DNA of 32,010 nt from Ignavibacteriota bacterium. Lineage in GTDB: Bacteria; Bacteroidota; Ignavibacteria; Kapaibacteriales; UBA2268. Where the stretch lies: positions 1 to 32,010 of the forward strand of contig JACRLY010000048.1 in the NCBI GenBank assembly GCA_016219595.1, in the 5' to 3' direction. Below the pieces are notes generated by a model that worked only from the letters and a program-made list of their open reading frames with translations, had not been told where the DNA came from and did not search any database. Both the position numbers and the translations under genes were made by a program. Position 1 is the first letter of the stretch. Each line of letters opens with the position of its first letter. Below, piece after piece: positions 16,388 to 23,985 of this stretch.

Positions 16388-17437
16388 ATGGAATTTTTAC
16401 TTATTACGGCTTCATTGTTACTTGGAGCCTTAACAGCGACTGTCTCTGCAATATTATCATCTTTATCCCCGGAGAAACTCAACGATATAATCGGTAAGAA
16501 AGATAAACCTTTTTTCAGGCTTCATTACCTGAGAAATCACATAGAGAATATTATCGGCGGATATTTTATCATTGAAAATCTATTTTATACAATTGGATTT
16601 ATTTTATTCGGATTAACCATACAAAAATATTACGCTGACTGGATATACTTTGTCATTGGTTTTGTTATTATTTTCAATCTGACGATATTCTTAAGAACAT
16701 TTTTTTATGCAATAGGCAGGCGATGGTCTGACAATCTGGCAATACCATTATCAGGAATTCTATATCTACTTGCAATGGTTTCTATTCCTTTAACAAGAAT
16801 AACCCGGTATATAATAATTAATATCGGTGGTAAATCATCAGAGGAAGCATCCCGCGAAGAATTGAATGCTCTGGTTGAATCTGCGCGGGAGGAAGGTTCG
16901 ATTGATACAGACGAATACCGCATTTTGAAAAACATAATGAATTTCAGTGAAGTTCTTGTTACCGATGTTATGACACCGAGGACTGTAGTATTTAGCTGTG
17001 AAGCCGATAAAACTGTCGGCGAAATTGCTAATCTTCCTGAAATCCGCATCTATTCCCGCTTCCCAATTTGGGAAGGTGAATCTCTCGATGACGGAGTTGT
17101 TGGCTATGTAATGTCGAAAGATTTGCTTTATGCGGCATACAACGGGTTCACTTCTAATAAATTAAGAGACTATGTAAGAAAAGTACATTTTATCCCTGAA
17201 AACGCAGAATTAGACAAAGCATTGGAAAAATTTCTCGAAGCAAGACAACATTTATTTGTTGTAGTTGATGAATATGGTGGCGTAGAGGGATTATTGACTA
17301 TGGAAGATGTGCTTGAAACAATCCTTGGAGTAGAAATAGTAGACGAAGCCGACAGGATTGTAGACCTGCGTGAACTTGCTAAAAACAGGAGAGATAAGCG
17401 TATAGCAATGTTAACCTCAAAAAGCGATATTTCTTGA
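16388..17437 (+). CDS. CNNM/CBS-domain membrane protein (HlyC/CorC-like)
   Basis: This protein of about 349 residues starts with a DUF21/CNNM membrane domain (three to four helices in residues 1-140), followed by the family linker E-L-N-A-L-V-E-S-A-R-E-E-G-S-I and a CBS pair (D-V-M-T-P-R near residue 195, V-V-V-D-E-Y-G-G-V-E-G-L-L-T near 300). CNNM proteins are linked to Mg2+/divalent cation export and CBS pairs bind adenine nucleotides. The C-terminal CorC_HlyC domain is missing: the protein ends soon after the second CBS motif, as in shorter family members. ATG at 16388 is preferred over the in-frame TTG one codon earlier. tRNA-Pro follows. Confidence 0.85.
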   Translation: MEFLLITASLLLGALTATVSAILSSLSPEKLNDIIGKKDKPFFRLHYLRNHIENIIGGYFIIENLFYTIGFILFGLTIQKYYADWIYFVIGFVIIFNLTIFLRTFFYAIGRRWSDNLAIPLSGILYLLAMVSIPLTRITRYIIINIGGKSSEEASREELNALVESAREEGSIDTDEYRILKNIMNFSEVLVTDVMTPRTVVFSCEADKTVGEIANLPEIRIYSRFPIWEGESLDDGVVGYVMSKDLLYAAYNGFTSNKLRDYVRKVHFIPENAELDKALEKFLEARQHLFVVVDEYGGVEGLLTMEDVLETILGVEIVDEADRIVDLRELAKNRRDKRIAMLTSKSDIS

Positions 17438-17479
17438 TTTTATCAGGAAATTTGTGCAATTTTGTAATCCTTAAAATTT

Positions 17480-17554
17480 CGGGGCGTGGCGCAGTCCGGT
17501 TAGCGTGCCTGGTTTGGGACCAGGAAGTCGGAGGTTCGAATCCTCTCGCCCCGA
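17480..17554 (+). tRNA. tRNA-Pro(UGG)
   Basis: A full cloverleaf is present: acceptor CGGGGCG/CGCCCCG with discriminator A, D arm GCGC...GCGT, anticodon stem CCTGG/CCAGG around TTTGGGA (anticodon TGG), and T arm with TTCGAAT. The C1-G72 pair and A73 are proline identity features. CCA is not encoded. The gene starts 43 bases after the CNNM gene stop. Confidence 0.95.
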
Positions 17555-17603
17555 CAAAATCCCAACTTTTTTATCTTTTAACTGAATTCCAAAAATTATA
17601 CAT

Positions 17604-18059
17604 TTATCCAATTTTCATTTGAAAAAGATAAAAGGTATTATTTTTATTCCGAATAAAGTAGAAATTTTCAGATAATCTTTCGAACTCACCATACTGACCG
17701 TCCATTTGGTCAATCTGGTATAGTTCTGTTAAATAAGATGGCGAATTTTCAGGGTCACGAAACCACTCCCACCAGTTTCCTAAATCTGTCCTGTCGCCGA
17801 TTGAATTTATTCCCCAACTGTAGCAGACATCGCTGACATAGTAATTATTTTGTTTCAATGCTTTTCCAAGTCCACCATATCCGTCAGCAAGCCAATTACC
17901 ACCTGTTGAATGATGAATAAAAACCAATCTTACCGGGTTTGTCGGTGGAGTCGGGTCATCCTGCAAAATTTTTTTGGTTTGAGATGATAATGTAAGTGTT
18001 GATAAAACAATAACCACAAAGATTAAAATGAACAAATGACGGAGTAAACGCATAACCAT
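17604..18059 (-). pseudogene. secreted protein, 3'-truncated remnant beside tRNA-Pro
   Basis: The start is well fixed: AAGGAGG five bases ahead of the ATG at 18059. A signal peptide (residues 2-25) precedes V-R-L-V-F-I-H-H-S-T-G-G-N-W-L and G-D-R-T-D-L-G-N-W-W-E-W-F-R. I associate these motifs with longer (roughly 300+ residue) exported proteins of unknown function in this phylum. Homology seems to stop near residue 128 (D-G-Q-Y-G-E-F-E-R-L); the last ~23 residues look unrelated and the frame ends only 50 bases from the tRNA. I therefore read it as a truncated gene. A genuinely short protein is possible. Confidence 0.55.
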
Positions 18060-18281
18060 AGATACCTCCTTGTTTTTAATTGTAAAACGATTCAAAAGAA
18101 ATTTAAGATATTTTTTGCCAAAATCACAATATAATTTTCTGTATCTGTCATAAAAATAATAAAGATTTAGAAACTTGTTGCAATCCGCATATTAATTTTT
18201 TATTTTAATTTGATTTATTACACCGAAAATAATTATTAGCTGTATTTTATATATTTCTTAATCATTGATTATAGTTAGATA

Positions 18282-19280
18282 TTGAAATTAATTGATAAAT
18301 ATAACAGGATTCATAATTACCTGAGATTATCTGTTACCGGCAGATGTAATCTGAACTGTGTGTACTGCAATCCAACATCGGGCACCATGTTTTATGAACA
18401 TAATGAAAATACTTTATCAAATTTGGAAATACTAAGATTGGTAATGCTTTTTCTGAAGTATTTTGAATTCAACAAAATCAGGTTGACCGGAGGCGAACCA
18501 TTCGCGAGAAAAGATATTATAGATTTGATTGGATATTTATCGAAATTAAAAAATGAATTTCCATTCGAGCTATCAGCTACAACAAATGGAACTTTATTAA
18601 ACGGGAACCTGGAAAAATTAAATAAACTTGGATTAGACAGATTAAATTTTAGTCTTGATTCTTTAAAACCTGAGAGATTCAATGAAATAACCGGAAAGAA
18701 TCAATTGCATAAAGTTCTGAATGCTATTGATGATGCTGAGAATTGTGGTTTTGAGAAAATAAAAATCAATACAGTAATAATCCGGAACCTAAATGATGAT
18801 GAAATACAGGATTTCATCGAATATTCGATTACAACCGGAAGAAATGTTCGGTTTATAGAATATATGCCATTTTCAAATAATGGATATGATAGGGAAAGTT
18901 TTTTATCATCACTTGAATTATTTAATATTATATCTAAAAATTATAAATTGATTCAATCAAATTCTAAAGAAAATTTGGTTGCAAAAGATTTCCGGGTAAA
19001 TAACACAAATGCATTGATTAGTTTTATCAGCCCGATATCAGACCATTTTTGCGGACTATGCAACAGGTTGAGGATTACATCTGAAGGTAAATTGAAACTG
19101 TGTCTGTTTTCAGCTCATAAATCAGAAATTGATCTACTCAATTTAATTCGTAACGATTATTCAGATAAACAAATAACAGAATCAATTTCAAATTCATTAC
19201 TCGAAAAAGAATATTTACATCCTGAGATTGATGAATTGATAAAACTTAAGAATAATAATATCATTTCTCTTGGAGGTTAA
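18282..19280 (+). CDS. moaA: GTP 3',8-cyclase (molybdenum cofactor synthesis)
   Basis: This 332-residue radical SAM enzyme makes the first Moco intermediate from GTP together with MoaC. The N-terminal 4Fe-4S motif is Cys22-x3-Cys26-x2-Cys29 (C-N-L-N-C-V-Y-C), and the SAM-binding G-G-E-P is at 70-73. The second 4Fe-4S site uses Cys257, Cys260 and Cys274 (F-C-G-L-C-N-R-L-R ... L-K-L-C-L-F). The C-terminal double glycine, needed for activity in MoaA, is the very last pair (S-L-G-G). The start is TTG: an in-frame TAG lies two codons upstream and no ATG would leave the L-I-D-K-Y-N-R-I-H-N-Y-L-R motif intact. It is the first gene of the Moco operon. Confidence 0.94.
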   Translation: MKLIDKYNRIHNYLRLSVTGRCNLNCVYCNPTSGTMFYEHNENTLSNLEILRLVMLFLKYFEFNKIRLTGGEPFARKDIIDLIGYLSKLKNEFPFELSATTNGTLLNGNLEKLNKLGLDRLNFSLDSLKPERFNEITGKNQLHKVLNAIDDAENCGFEKIKINTVIIRNLNDDEIQDFIEYSITTGRNVRFIEYMPFSNNGYDRESFLSSLELFNIISKNYKLIQSNSKENLVAKDFRVNNTNALISFISPISDHFCGLCNRLRITSEGKLKLCLFSAHKSEIDLLNLIRNDYSDKQITESISNSLLEKEYLHPEIDELIKLKNNNIISLGG

Positions 19281-19318
19281 AAAATAATTAAGAATCAGCA
19301 ATTTAGAAATTTAGTTTA

Positions 19319-19586
19319 ATGATGAAGATGATAACACATATTGACAGTGATGGAAAAGCAAAGATGGTTGATGTCTCCGGAAAGGTTTAAAAATAGTATT
19401 GAAATTATTTCAGAAGTTAAAACTGAGAATACAACCGGTGTTGAAATGGAAGCTCTTACTGCAGTGTCAGTAGCAGCCTTGACAATATATGATATGTGCA
19501 AAGGAATAGATAAATCAATTATCATTTCCGATATAGAATTGATTTCGAAATCAGGTGGAAAAAGCGGTGAGTACAGAAAACAATAA
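19319..19586 (+). pseudogene. moaC: moaC with internal deletion and frameshift (cyclic pyranopterin monophosphate synthase)
   Basis: Two pieces of MoaC sit in different frames. The piece at 19319-19390 encodes the family N-terminus ([18 protein letters not shown]) and stops at TAA. From about 19382, in the frame ending at 19586, comes the C-terminal half: [12 protein letters not shown], then [23 protein letters not shown] and K-S-G-G-K-S-G. Against a normal ~160-residue MoaC, roughly 70 residues are gone, including the K-G-D-V / A-A-K-R-T / I-P-L-C-H-P segment with active-site Lys and His. The Asp and Lys of Y-D-M-C-K remain. It lies between intact moaA and MOSC genes, where moaC belongs. Confidence 0.85.
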
Positions 19587-20028
19587 TGGAAGAATAGCAG
19601 CAATATCAATCAGCAAAAAAAGAGGTATTCCTAAATCGAATATTTCATCAGCTATACTGATAGAAAATCGCGGAATAGATGGGGACATTCACGCTGACGG
19701 CACTTACAGGCAAATTTCTTTGCTTTCTTTGGAAAGTATTGAAAAGATGAAAAAGATAACACCGGTAAAACTCAGACCGGGTATTTTTGCAGAAAATCTC
19801 ACCACTGAATCAATTGATTATGTGAACATTAGAATTGGTACAAGAATAAAAATCGGAAATGATTCATTATTGGAAGTAACGCAAATCGGCAAGGAATGCC
19901 ACAACAGGTGTGCTATTTATGAGTCTGCCGGGAATTGCATTATGCCTGACGAAGGTGTATTTGCAAGGGTTATCAAAGGTGGTAAGATAAAAGTGAATGA
20001 TATAATCGAGGTATTGGCTGATGAATAG
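19567..20028 (+). CDS. MOSC-domain protein
   Basis: This protein of about 153 residues is almost entirely a MOSC domain: [28 protein letters not shown] and the conserved Cys segment [15 protein letters not shown] domains occur in Moco sulfurases and in stand-alone proteins of Moco clusters, where the conserved Cys is thought to handle sulfur or Moco. Two GTG starts are possible, at 19555 and 19567; AGGTGG sits about eight bases before the latter. The start overlaps the moaC remnant and the stop overlaps moeA by eight bases, so translation is coupled. The exact role is unproven. Confidence 0.85.
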   Translation: MSTENNNGRIAAISISKKRGIPKSNISSAILIENRGIDGDIHADGTYRQISLLSLESIEKMKKITPVKLRPGIFAENLTTESIDYVNIRIGTRIKIGNDSLLEVTQIGKECHNRCAIYESAGNCIMPDEGVFARVIKGGKIKVNDIIEVLADE

Positions 20029-21256
20029 TATATTAACCTATGAAGATGCCTGCGATATAATAAAAGAGCATTTCAAATTTATTAATTTGAAAATAACAGA
20101 AGTGAATATTCCTGATTCAGTCGGCAAACTATTGGCTGAAGATATTATTTCCGATATAGATATGCCATCATTCGATAATTCCCAGATGGATGGATATGCA
20201 GTCATGTATAATGAAAATATCAGAGAATGGAATATTACAGGTGAAATTTCAGCGGGTAATTTTAAAGATATTGAAGTAAGTGGGAATCAAGCAGTATCAA
20301 TAATGACGGGAGCAAGGCTTCCCAGTGGTGCTGATACGGTAATACCGGTAGAAAATGTTATAGCTGAAACTGGTATGATTAAATTAATAGAAGGGATTAT
20401 TTTAAAAAAAGGAAGCGATGTACGCTTTAAGGGAGAGGATATTAAAAAAGATGCAGTGGCGATTCCCTCCGGCACATTGATAAATACAAGCAATATACCA
20501 TTAATAGCTTCCTGCGGATATAATAAAATTAAAGTATTCGAATCATTAAAAATCGGATTTTTTGCCACTGGCGATGAATTGGTGGATATTAACACAATAC
20601 CTGTGAATGACCAAATTCGTGCATCTAATCTATATTCTCTTACAACATTGATAAAAGAATTAAAAATGACTCCAGTTAATATGGGTATTGTTAAAGATGA
20701 CAAATCTCAAATTAAAGATACTGTTAATAAAGCAATCGAAAGTGAATTTGATATATTAATTACAACCGGAGGAGTTTCAGTAGGAAAATATGATTATCTG
20801 AAAGATGTAATTGAAGGTTGTGGTTTTGAAACTGTTTTTTGGAAAGTAAAAGTTAAACCCGGGAAACCTCTTTTGTTTAGTATTTATAGAAAATCAGACA
20901 GGAATATTTTATATTTCGGATTGCCAGGTAATCCCGTTTCTGCTTTCACAAGTTTCTTATTATTCATTAAACCATTTATTTCTGAATTATATAAATATGA
21001 ACCGCAAAAAAGATTCAAAGCAATACTTGAACAGGAGTTGACAAAAAAAGACAAAAGAAAAACTTTTGTAAGAGGTATAGCACTCATAAATAATTCAACA
21101 CTCAACACTCCTCTTTGCTCTGTTCGTAAAGCCGAAGGGGGTACTCAGTCTTCAGGAGATATGTCAAGTTTAAGCAATGCAAACTGCCTGATTATTTTCG
21201 AAGAAAATGTAAGTAAATTAAATTCCGGAGAAATTGTCGAATGTATAATGATATAA
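20021..21256 (+). CDS. moeA: molybdopterin molybdenumtransferase
   Basis: This 411-residue protein inserts molybdenum into adenylylated molybdopterin. Domain order is normal: N-terminal region with M-D-G-Y-A-V near residue 57, the P-V-E-N-V hinge, the central MoCF fold with T-G-D-E-L and T-T-G-G-V-S-V-G-K-Y-D-Y, then L-P-G-N-P-V-S-A-F and the C-terminal beta barrel. The C-terminal loop (N-S-T-L-N-T-P-L-C-S-V-R-K) is a little longer than usual but in frame, and S-S-L-S-N-A-N-C-L matches the family end. It overlaps MOSC upstream and mobA downstream (16 bases), so it is part of one operon. Confidence 0.94.
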   Translation: MNSILTYEDACDIIKEHFKFINLKITEVNIPDSVGKLLAEDIISDIDMPSFDNSQMDGYAVMYNENIREWNITGEISAGNFKDIEVSGNQAVSIMTGARLPSGADTVIPVENVIAETGMIKLIEGIILKKGSDVRFKGEDIKKDAVAIPSGTLINTSNIPLIASCGYNKIKVFESLKIGFFATGDELVDINTIPVNDQIRASNLYSLTTLIKELKMTPVNMGIVKDDKSQIKDTVNKAIESEFDILITTGGVSVGKYDYLKDVIEGCGFETVFWKVKVKPGKPLLFSIYRKSDRNILYFGLPGNPVSAFTSFLLFIKPFISELYKYEPQKRFKAILEQELTKKDKRKTFVRGIALINNSTLNTPLCSVRKAEGGTQSSGDMSSLSNANCLIIFEENVSKLNSGEIVECIMI

Positions 21257-21876
21257 CAGGGATAATTCTTGCAGGCGGCAAAAGCACGAGGATGGGGCAG
21301 GACAAATCTTTCCTGAAATTCGGCTATCACACTGTGATTGAACATGACGCAGAATTAATGAAATCCATATTTCATGATGTTATAATTATTACAAATGAGC
21401 CGGATAAATATAAAATACTTGGATTCAAATGTTATGAAGATATATTTAAAGGTATTGGTCCTTTGGGAGGAATACACAGCGGATTAACTAATTCCGAAAA
21501 CGAATTGAATTTTGTAATTTCCTGCGATATTCCTTTTATTACAAAAGAAGTAATTGAATTTATTATTAGTCAACAAGAAAATTATGATGCCGTCATTACA
21601 AAGGCGGATGGATATATTCAACAATTATGTGGTTTGTATAGAAGAAAATTAATTCAACAAATATTACAATTAGTTCAAACAGACTCAGAAGTAGAAACAA
21701 GAAATAATATACAACACAAAAGAAAATGCAAGGTTTTAAGTCTAATAGAAATGGTAAATGCCAGGATTATTGATTTTGAAACAGAGTATGAAAATTATAA
21801 ACCGGGTACTTTTTTCAATATAAATAAGCCTGATGATTATGATTTAGCAATAAAAATGTTGAATGATATTCAATAA
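21241..21876 (+). CDS. mobA: molybdenum cofactor guanylyltransferase
   Basis: This 211-residue NTP-transferase begins with the signature I-I-L-A-G-G-K-S-T-R-M-G-Q-D-K and has the metal-binding S-C-D-I-P-F-I motif near residue 97. MobA attaches GMP to Mo-molybdopterin to form the bis-MGD cofactor of DMSO-reductase family enzymes. That implies the organism has, or had, such an enzyme; none is in this window. The start lies inside the end of moeA. C-terminal half has G-T-F-F-N-I-N-K-P-D-D, typical of the family. It is the last Moco gene; a lipoprotein gene follows after 24 bases. Confidence 0.92.
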   Translation: MYNDITGIILAGGKSTRMGQDKSFLKFGYHTVIEHDAELMKSIFHDVIIITNEPDKYKILGFKCYEDIFKGIGPLGGIHSGLTNSENELNFVISCDIPFITKEVIEFIISQQENYDAVITKADGYIQQLCGLYRRKLIQQILQLVQTDSEVETRNNIQHKRKCKVLSLIEMVNARIIDFETEYENYKPGTFFNINKPDDYDLAIKMLNDIQ

Positions 21877-21900
21877 ATAGACATTTTTCATTTGAGTAAA

Positions 21901-22893
21901 ATGAGATTAATAAAAGTAAAATACTGTATTATACTTATTTTATTATTTCTGAATAGTTGCGGTACTTTATTTCAGGGCTATTTTTATAATACTAAGATTT
22001 ATGTACCTGATAATACACATGTCTATGACACAAGTAATTATGAAATTCCTGTATTTCGTGAACCTGTCTATAAAACCGATGATACAGCAAAATATATTGA
22101 ACTGCGTACTTCTGATAACCAGTATTTAACTTTTGTATTAGATTCTCATTATAAACAGTTCGTTGCAAAGCCAAAAGTAAATTATCTTACTTTACTATCT
22201 GATGCATATATGAGTATATTTTGTTATGGTATTCCCATTCTTGTTGATTTCGCCAATGGTAATATGTTCAAATTTGACGATATAAATCTCTCAAAGGATG
22301 ATTTCAACCTGGTGGTTGCTGATACTATGAACTTTGTAAAAATTAGAGATATTAGATATAAAAATAAAATAGAAAAAGACTCTGCTTTAAGTAAGGACCA
22401 AGGTTTTATTATGAAGGATTCAAGACTTTCTTTATTTATTGGATTCGGAACAAATTCTTTGGGTTGGGTTGTATTCTTAATACCATCTCACGGAGCCATA
22501 GGTTTTAAATGCAAAGTTGTTAACGGTCTTGATATTTCATTCAAAGCCGATTATAATGTTTTCGACGAGGAATACAGTGCAAAGTATTCGGGTGGGGTAT
22601 TTCGTTTTACTGTCGAGCCAAGATATTATCCATTTAAGGACAATTCATGGTATTTATCAGCAGGCATGAATTATTTCAGTACACAATTTGAAAAATCATT
22701 TTTAAGACATGATATTATTGGTCCGGTCTTTTCGCATATGTACGGAGTATCTGTAGGAGCAGGATATGGTGGTAAATGGTGGTTTATTGACGGAGCATAT
22801 TCTTTTGGGTTTGAAAGAATAAGGTTAGAGGGGGAGAATCCTTTTAACTTAAATTACTTCACACTTGGATTTTATTTTAATTTACCTCTTTGA
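21901..22893 (+). CDS. outer-membrane lipoprotein of unknown function
   Basis: This 330-residue protein has a lipoprotein signal (M-R-L-I-K-V-K-Y-C then L-F-L-N-S-C, with lipidated Cys about residue 21). The ATG at 21901 is preferred to a TTG three codons earlier. Residues 25-175 are polar and unlike any family I can name. From about residue 178 the pattern becomes alternating aromatic/glycine strands (F-I-G-F-G-T-N-S-L-G-W, V-S-V-G-A-G-Y-G-G-K-W-W, F-T-L-G-F-Y-F-N-L-P-L), suggesting a small beta-barrel or surface beta-sheet ending in an outer-membrane-like C-terminus. It follows mobA closely but no link to Moco is evident. Confidence 0.7.
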   Translation: MRLIKVKYCIILILLFLNSCGTLFQGYFYNTKIYVPDNTHVYDTSNYEIPVFREPVYKTDDTAKYIELRTSDNQYLTFVLDSHYKQFVAKPKVNYLTLLSDAYMSIFCYGIPILVDFANGNMFKFDDINLSKDDFNLVVADTMNFVKIRDIRYKNKIEKDSALSKDQGFIMKDSRLSLFIGFGTNSLGWVVFLIPSHGAIGFKCKVVNGLDISFKADYNVFDEEYSAKYSGGVFRFTVEPRYYPFKDNSWYLSAGMNYFSTQFEKSFLRHDIIGPVFSHMYGVSVGAGYGGKWWFIDGAYSFGFERIRLEGENPFNLNYFTLGFYFNLPL

Positions 22894-22918
22894 AAATCAA
22901 GAAACTAAATTCTAATTA

Positions 22919-23447
22919 TTAATTAGTAGTTAAATAATTAAATATAATTTCTATTCTTTTGGTAATTGTTTCTAAAGTTTCACTGTTTCGTCTATTCATA
23001 AAAAAAAGTAATTCTCCGTGAACAGATAATTTAAAAGCTCACATCTATTATATCGTCGAAAAAAGTATAAATACTTTCGATACTTGATTTTCTCGTTGAA
23101 ATCAGTTTTGGTTTTTCTAAAAAGAAAAGTTCGAAAATTCCGGGATACATACAGAAAAACTTTATATATGAATTAGTTATTGAAATTAATTTTTTCCTGC
23201 TGTTTTTGATACCATTAGTTTGTTCAACAATATATTCTTTACATTCTAATTGGAAATCTTCTATACAGGCAAAGATAAGGTCTCTCACATCTTTGAAATA
23301 ATTATATATAGTAGCATAAGAGTATCCCGACCTCTCTGCAACATTCCTTGTGCTTACAACCACAACACCTTCACCCTTAATCAGTTCTTTGGCTGCATCA
23401 ATAAAGTAGCGTCTCATTCTTACATCCTGTATCTCATTTCTTGTCAT
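22919..23447 (-). pseudogene. TetR/AcrR-family regulator interrupted by a frameshift
   Basis: The first 138 codons (23447 to 23031) encode a TetR N-terminal HTH (S-T-R-N-V-A-E-R-S-G-Y-S-Y-A-T-I-Y-N-Y-F, residues 32-51) and part of the ligand domain. The frame then hits TAA at a TTTT run. Skipping one base reopens a frame of about 39 codons (F-K-L-S-V-H-G-E-L-L-F-F-M-N-R-R-N ...) to a stop at 22919-22921, which matches TetR C-terminal helices and brings the length to about 177, near normal. So it is a one-base insertion, a sequencing error, or a +1 recoding site. The target is unknown; neighbours on the strand are a cupin and a TauE permease. Confidence 0.8.
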
Positions 23448-23467
23448 AATATTTCTTATAAATTAAC

Positions 23468-23515
23468 AATATTAATAATATTAACAATGCTAATATAACT
23501 AATATTATTAATATT
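23468..23515. promoter_or_regulatory. 15-bp inverted repeat ahead of the TetR gene
   Basis: AATATTAATAATATT at 23468-23482 is the exact reverse complement of AATATTATTAATATT at 23501-23515, with an 18-base spacer. Each arm is itself nearly symmetric. It lies 21 bases ahead of the regulator's start codon and 33 bases after the cupin stop, a natural place for an autoregulatory operator or, if transcribed, a weak hairpin. AT-only composition lowers confidence. Confidence 0.4.
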
Positions 23516-23547
23516 TCAAAATTATTCAAAATTTTTGAAATACGGGA

Positions 23548-23919
23548 TTAATCTCCTGTTGGTTTAATATCAACTGTTTCGACCATTAGTACGACAGCTT
23601 TTTGTAAAGCTCTCGGTTTATGCATAATTCCTTTGGGTATTGTCACTCCTTGGTTGGGATTCAATTCAATTATTCTGTCCTTGAGGTCAATGAATAATGT
23701 TCCTTCGATAACAAAGAAAAACTCATCATCGTTATCGTGCTTGTGCCAGTGAAATTCACCTTCTAGGATTCCAAGCCGAACTAAAGAGTTGTTCACTTGA
23801 GTAAGTGTTTGGTTGAACCATTTCTCTTTATTTTCATCTACTATTGAATTTACATCAATCAATTCGAGATGCTTGTATTTTAATTCGAGATTTATATTGT
23901 AAGTTGTTTGCGTTTGCAT
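23548..23919 (-). CDS. single-domain cupin
   Basis: This 123-residue protein is one small beta-barrel. Cupin motif 1 reads W-H-K-H-D-N-D-D-E-F-F-F-V-I-E-G (metal-ligand His57, His59 and Glu64, approximately) and motif 2 P-K-G-I-M-H-K-P with its His. The metal-binding set is therefore complete. GAAGGAAG precedes the ATG by five to six bases. No catalytic role can be assigned; such proteins range from isomerases to sensors. It lies between the TauE permease (66 bases upstream) and the TetR gene on the same strand, so it may share a transcript with the permease. Confidence 0.85.
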   Translation of the reverse strand: MQTQTTYNINLELKYKHLELIDVNSIVDENKEKWFNQTLTQVNNSLVRLGILEGEFHWHKHDNDDEFFFVIEGTLFIDLKDRIIELNPNQGVTIPKGIMHKPRALQKAVVLMVETVDIKPTGD

Positions 23920-23944
23920 TTTATCTTCCTTCTTAATGAGAAAA

Positions 23945-23975
23945 CCCCCGAACCCCCTTTGAGAAATGGGGCAGC
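23945..23975. repeat. short GC-rich imperfect palindrome between TauE and cupin genes
   Basis: In very AT-rich DNA this stretch reads CCCCCGAACCCCCTTT followed by GAGAAATGGGG, giving a C4-5/G4 stem with TTT/AAA and a small loop. It could be an intergenic REP-like element or an attenuating hairpin between the two genes. Dispersed C5TTT..AAAG5 palindromes are something I associate with this phylum, but only one copy is visible here. Confidence 0.4.
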
Positions 23976-23985
23976 TAATTATGTA

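Noticed and set aside
17434-17622. 62-codon frame spanning tRNA-Pro
   Set aside because: Its middle is the tRNA itself (translated as R-L-A-C-L-V-W-D-Q) and it lacks any N-terminal domain, unlike the GIY-YIG case where a full nuclease domain precedes the tRNA tail.
18096-18281. Moco riboswitch before moaA
   Set aside because: The 186-base spacer is AT-rich with no GC-rich multi-stem structure.
21096-21110. CAACACT tandem repeat in the 3' part of moeA
   Set aside because: Only two units and in frame; it fits a slightly longer C-terminal loop rather than an inserted element.
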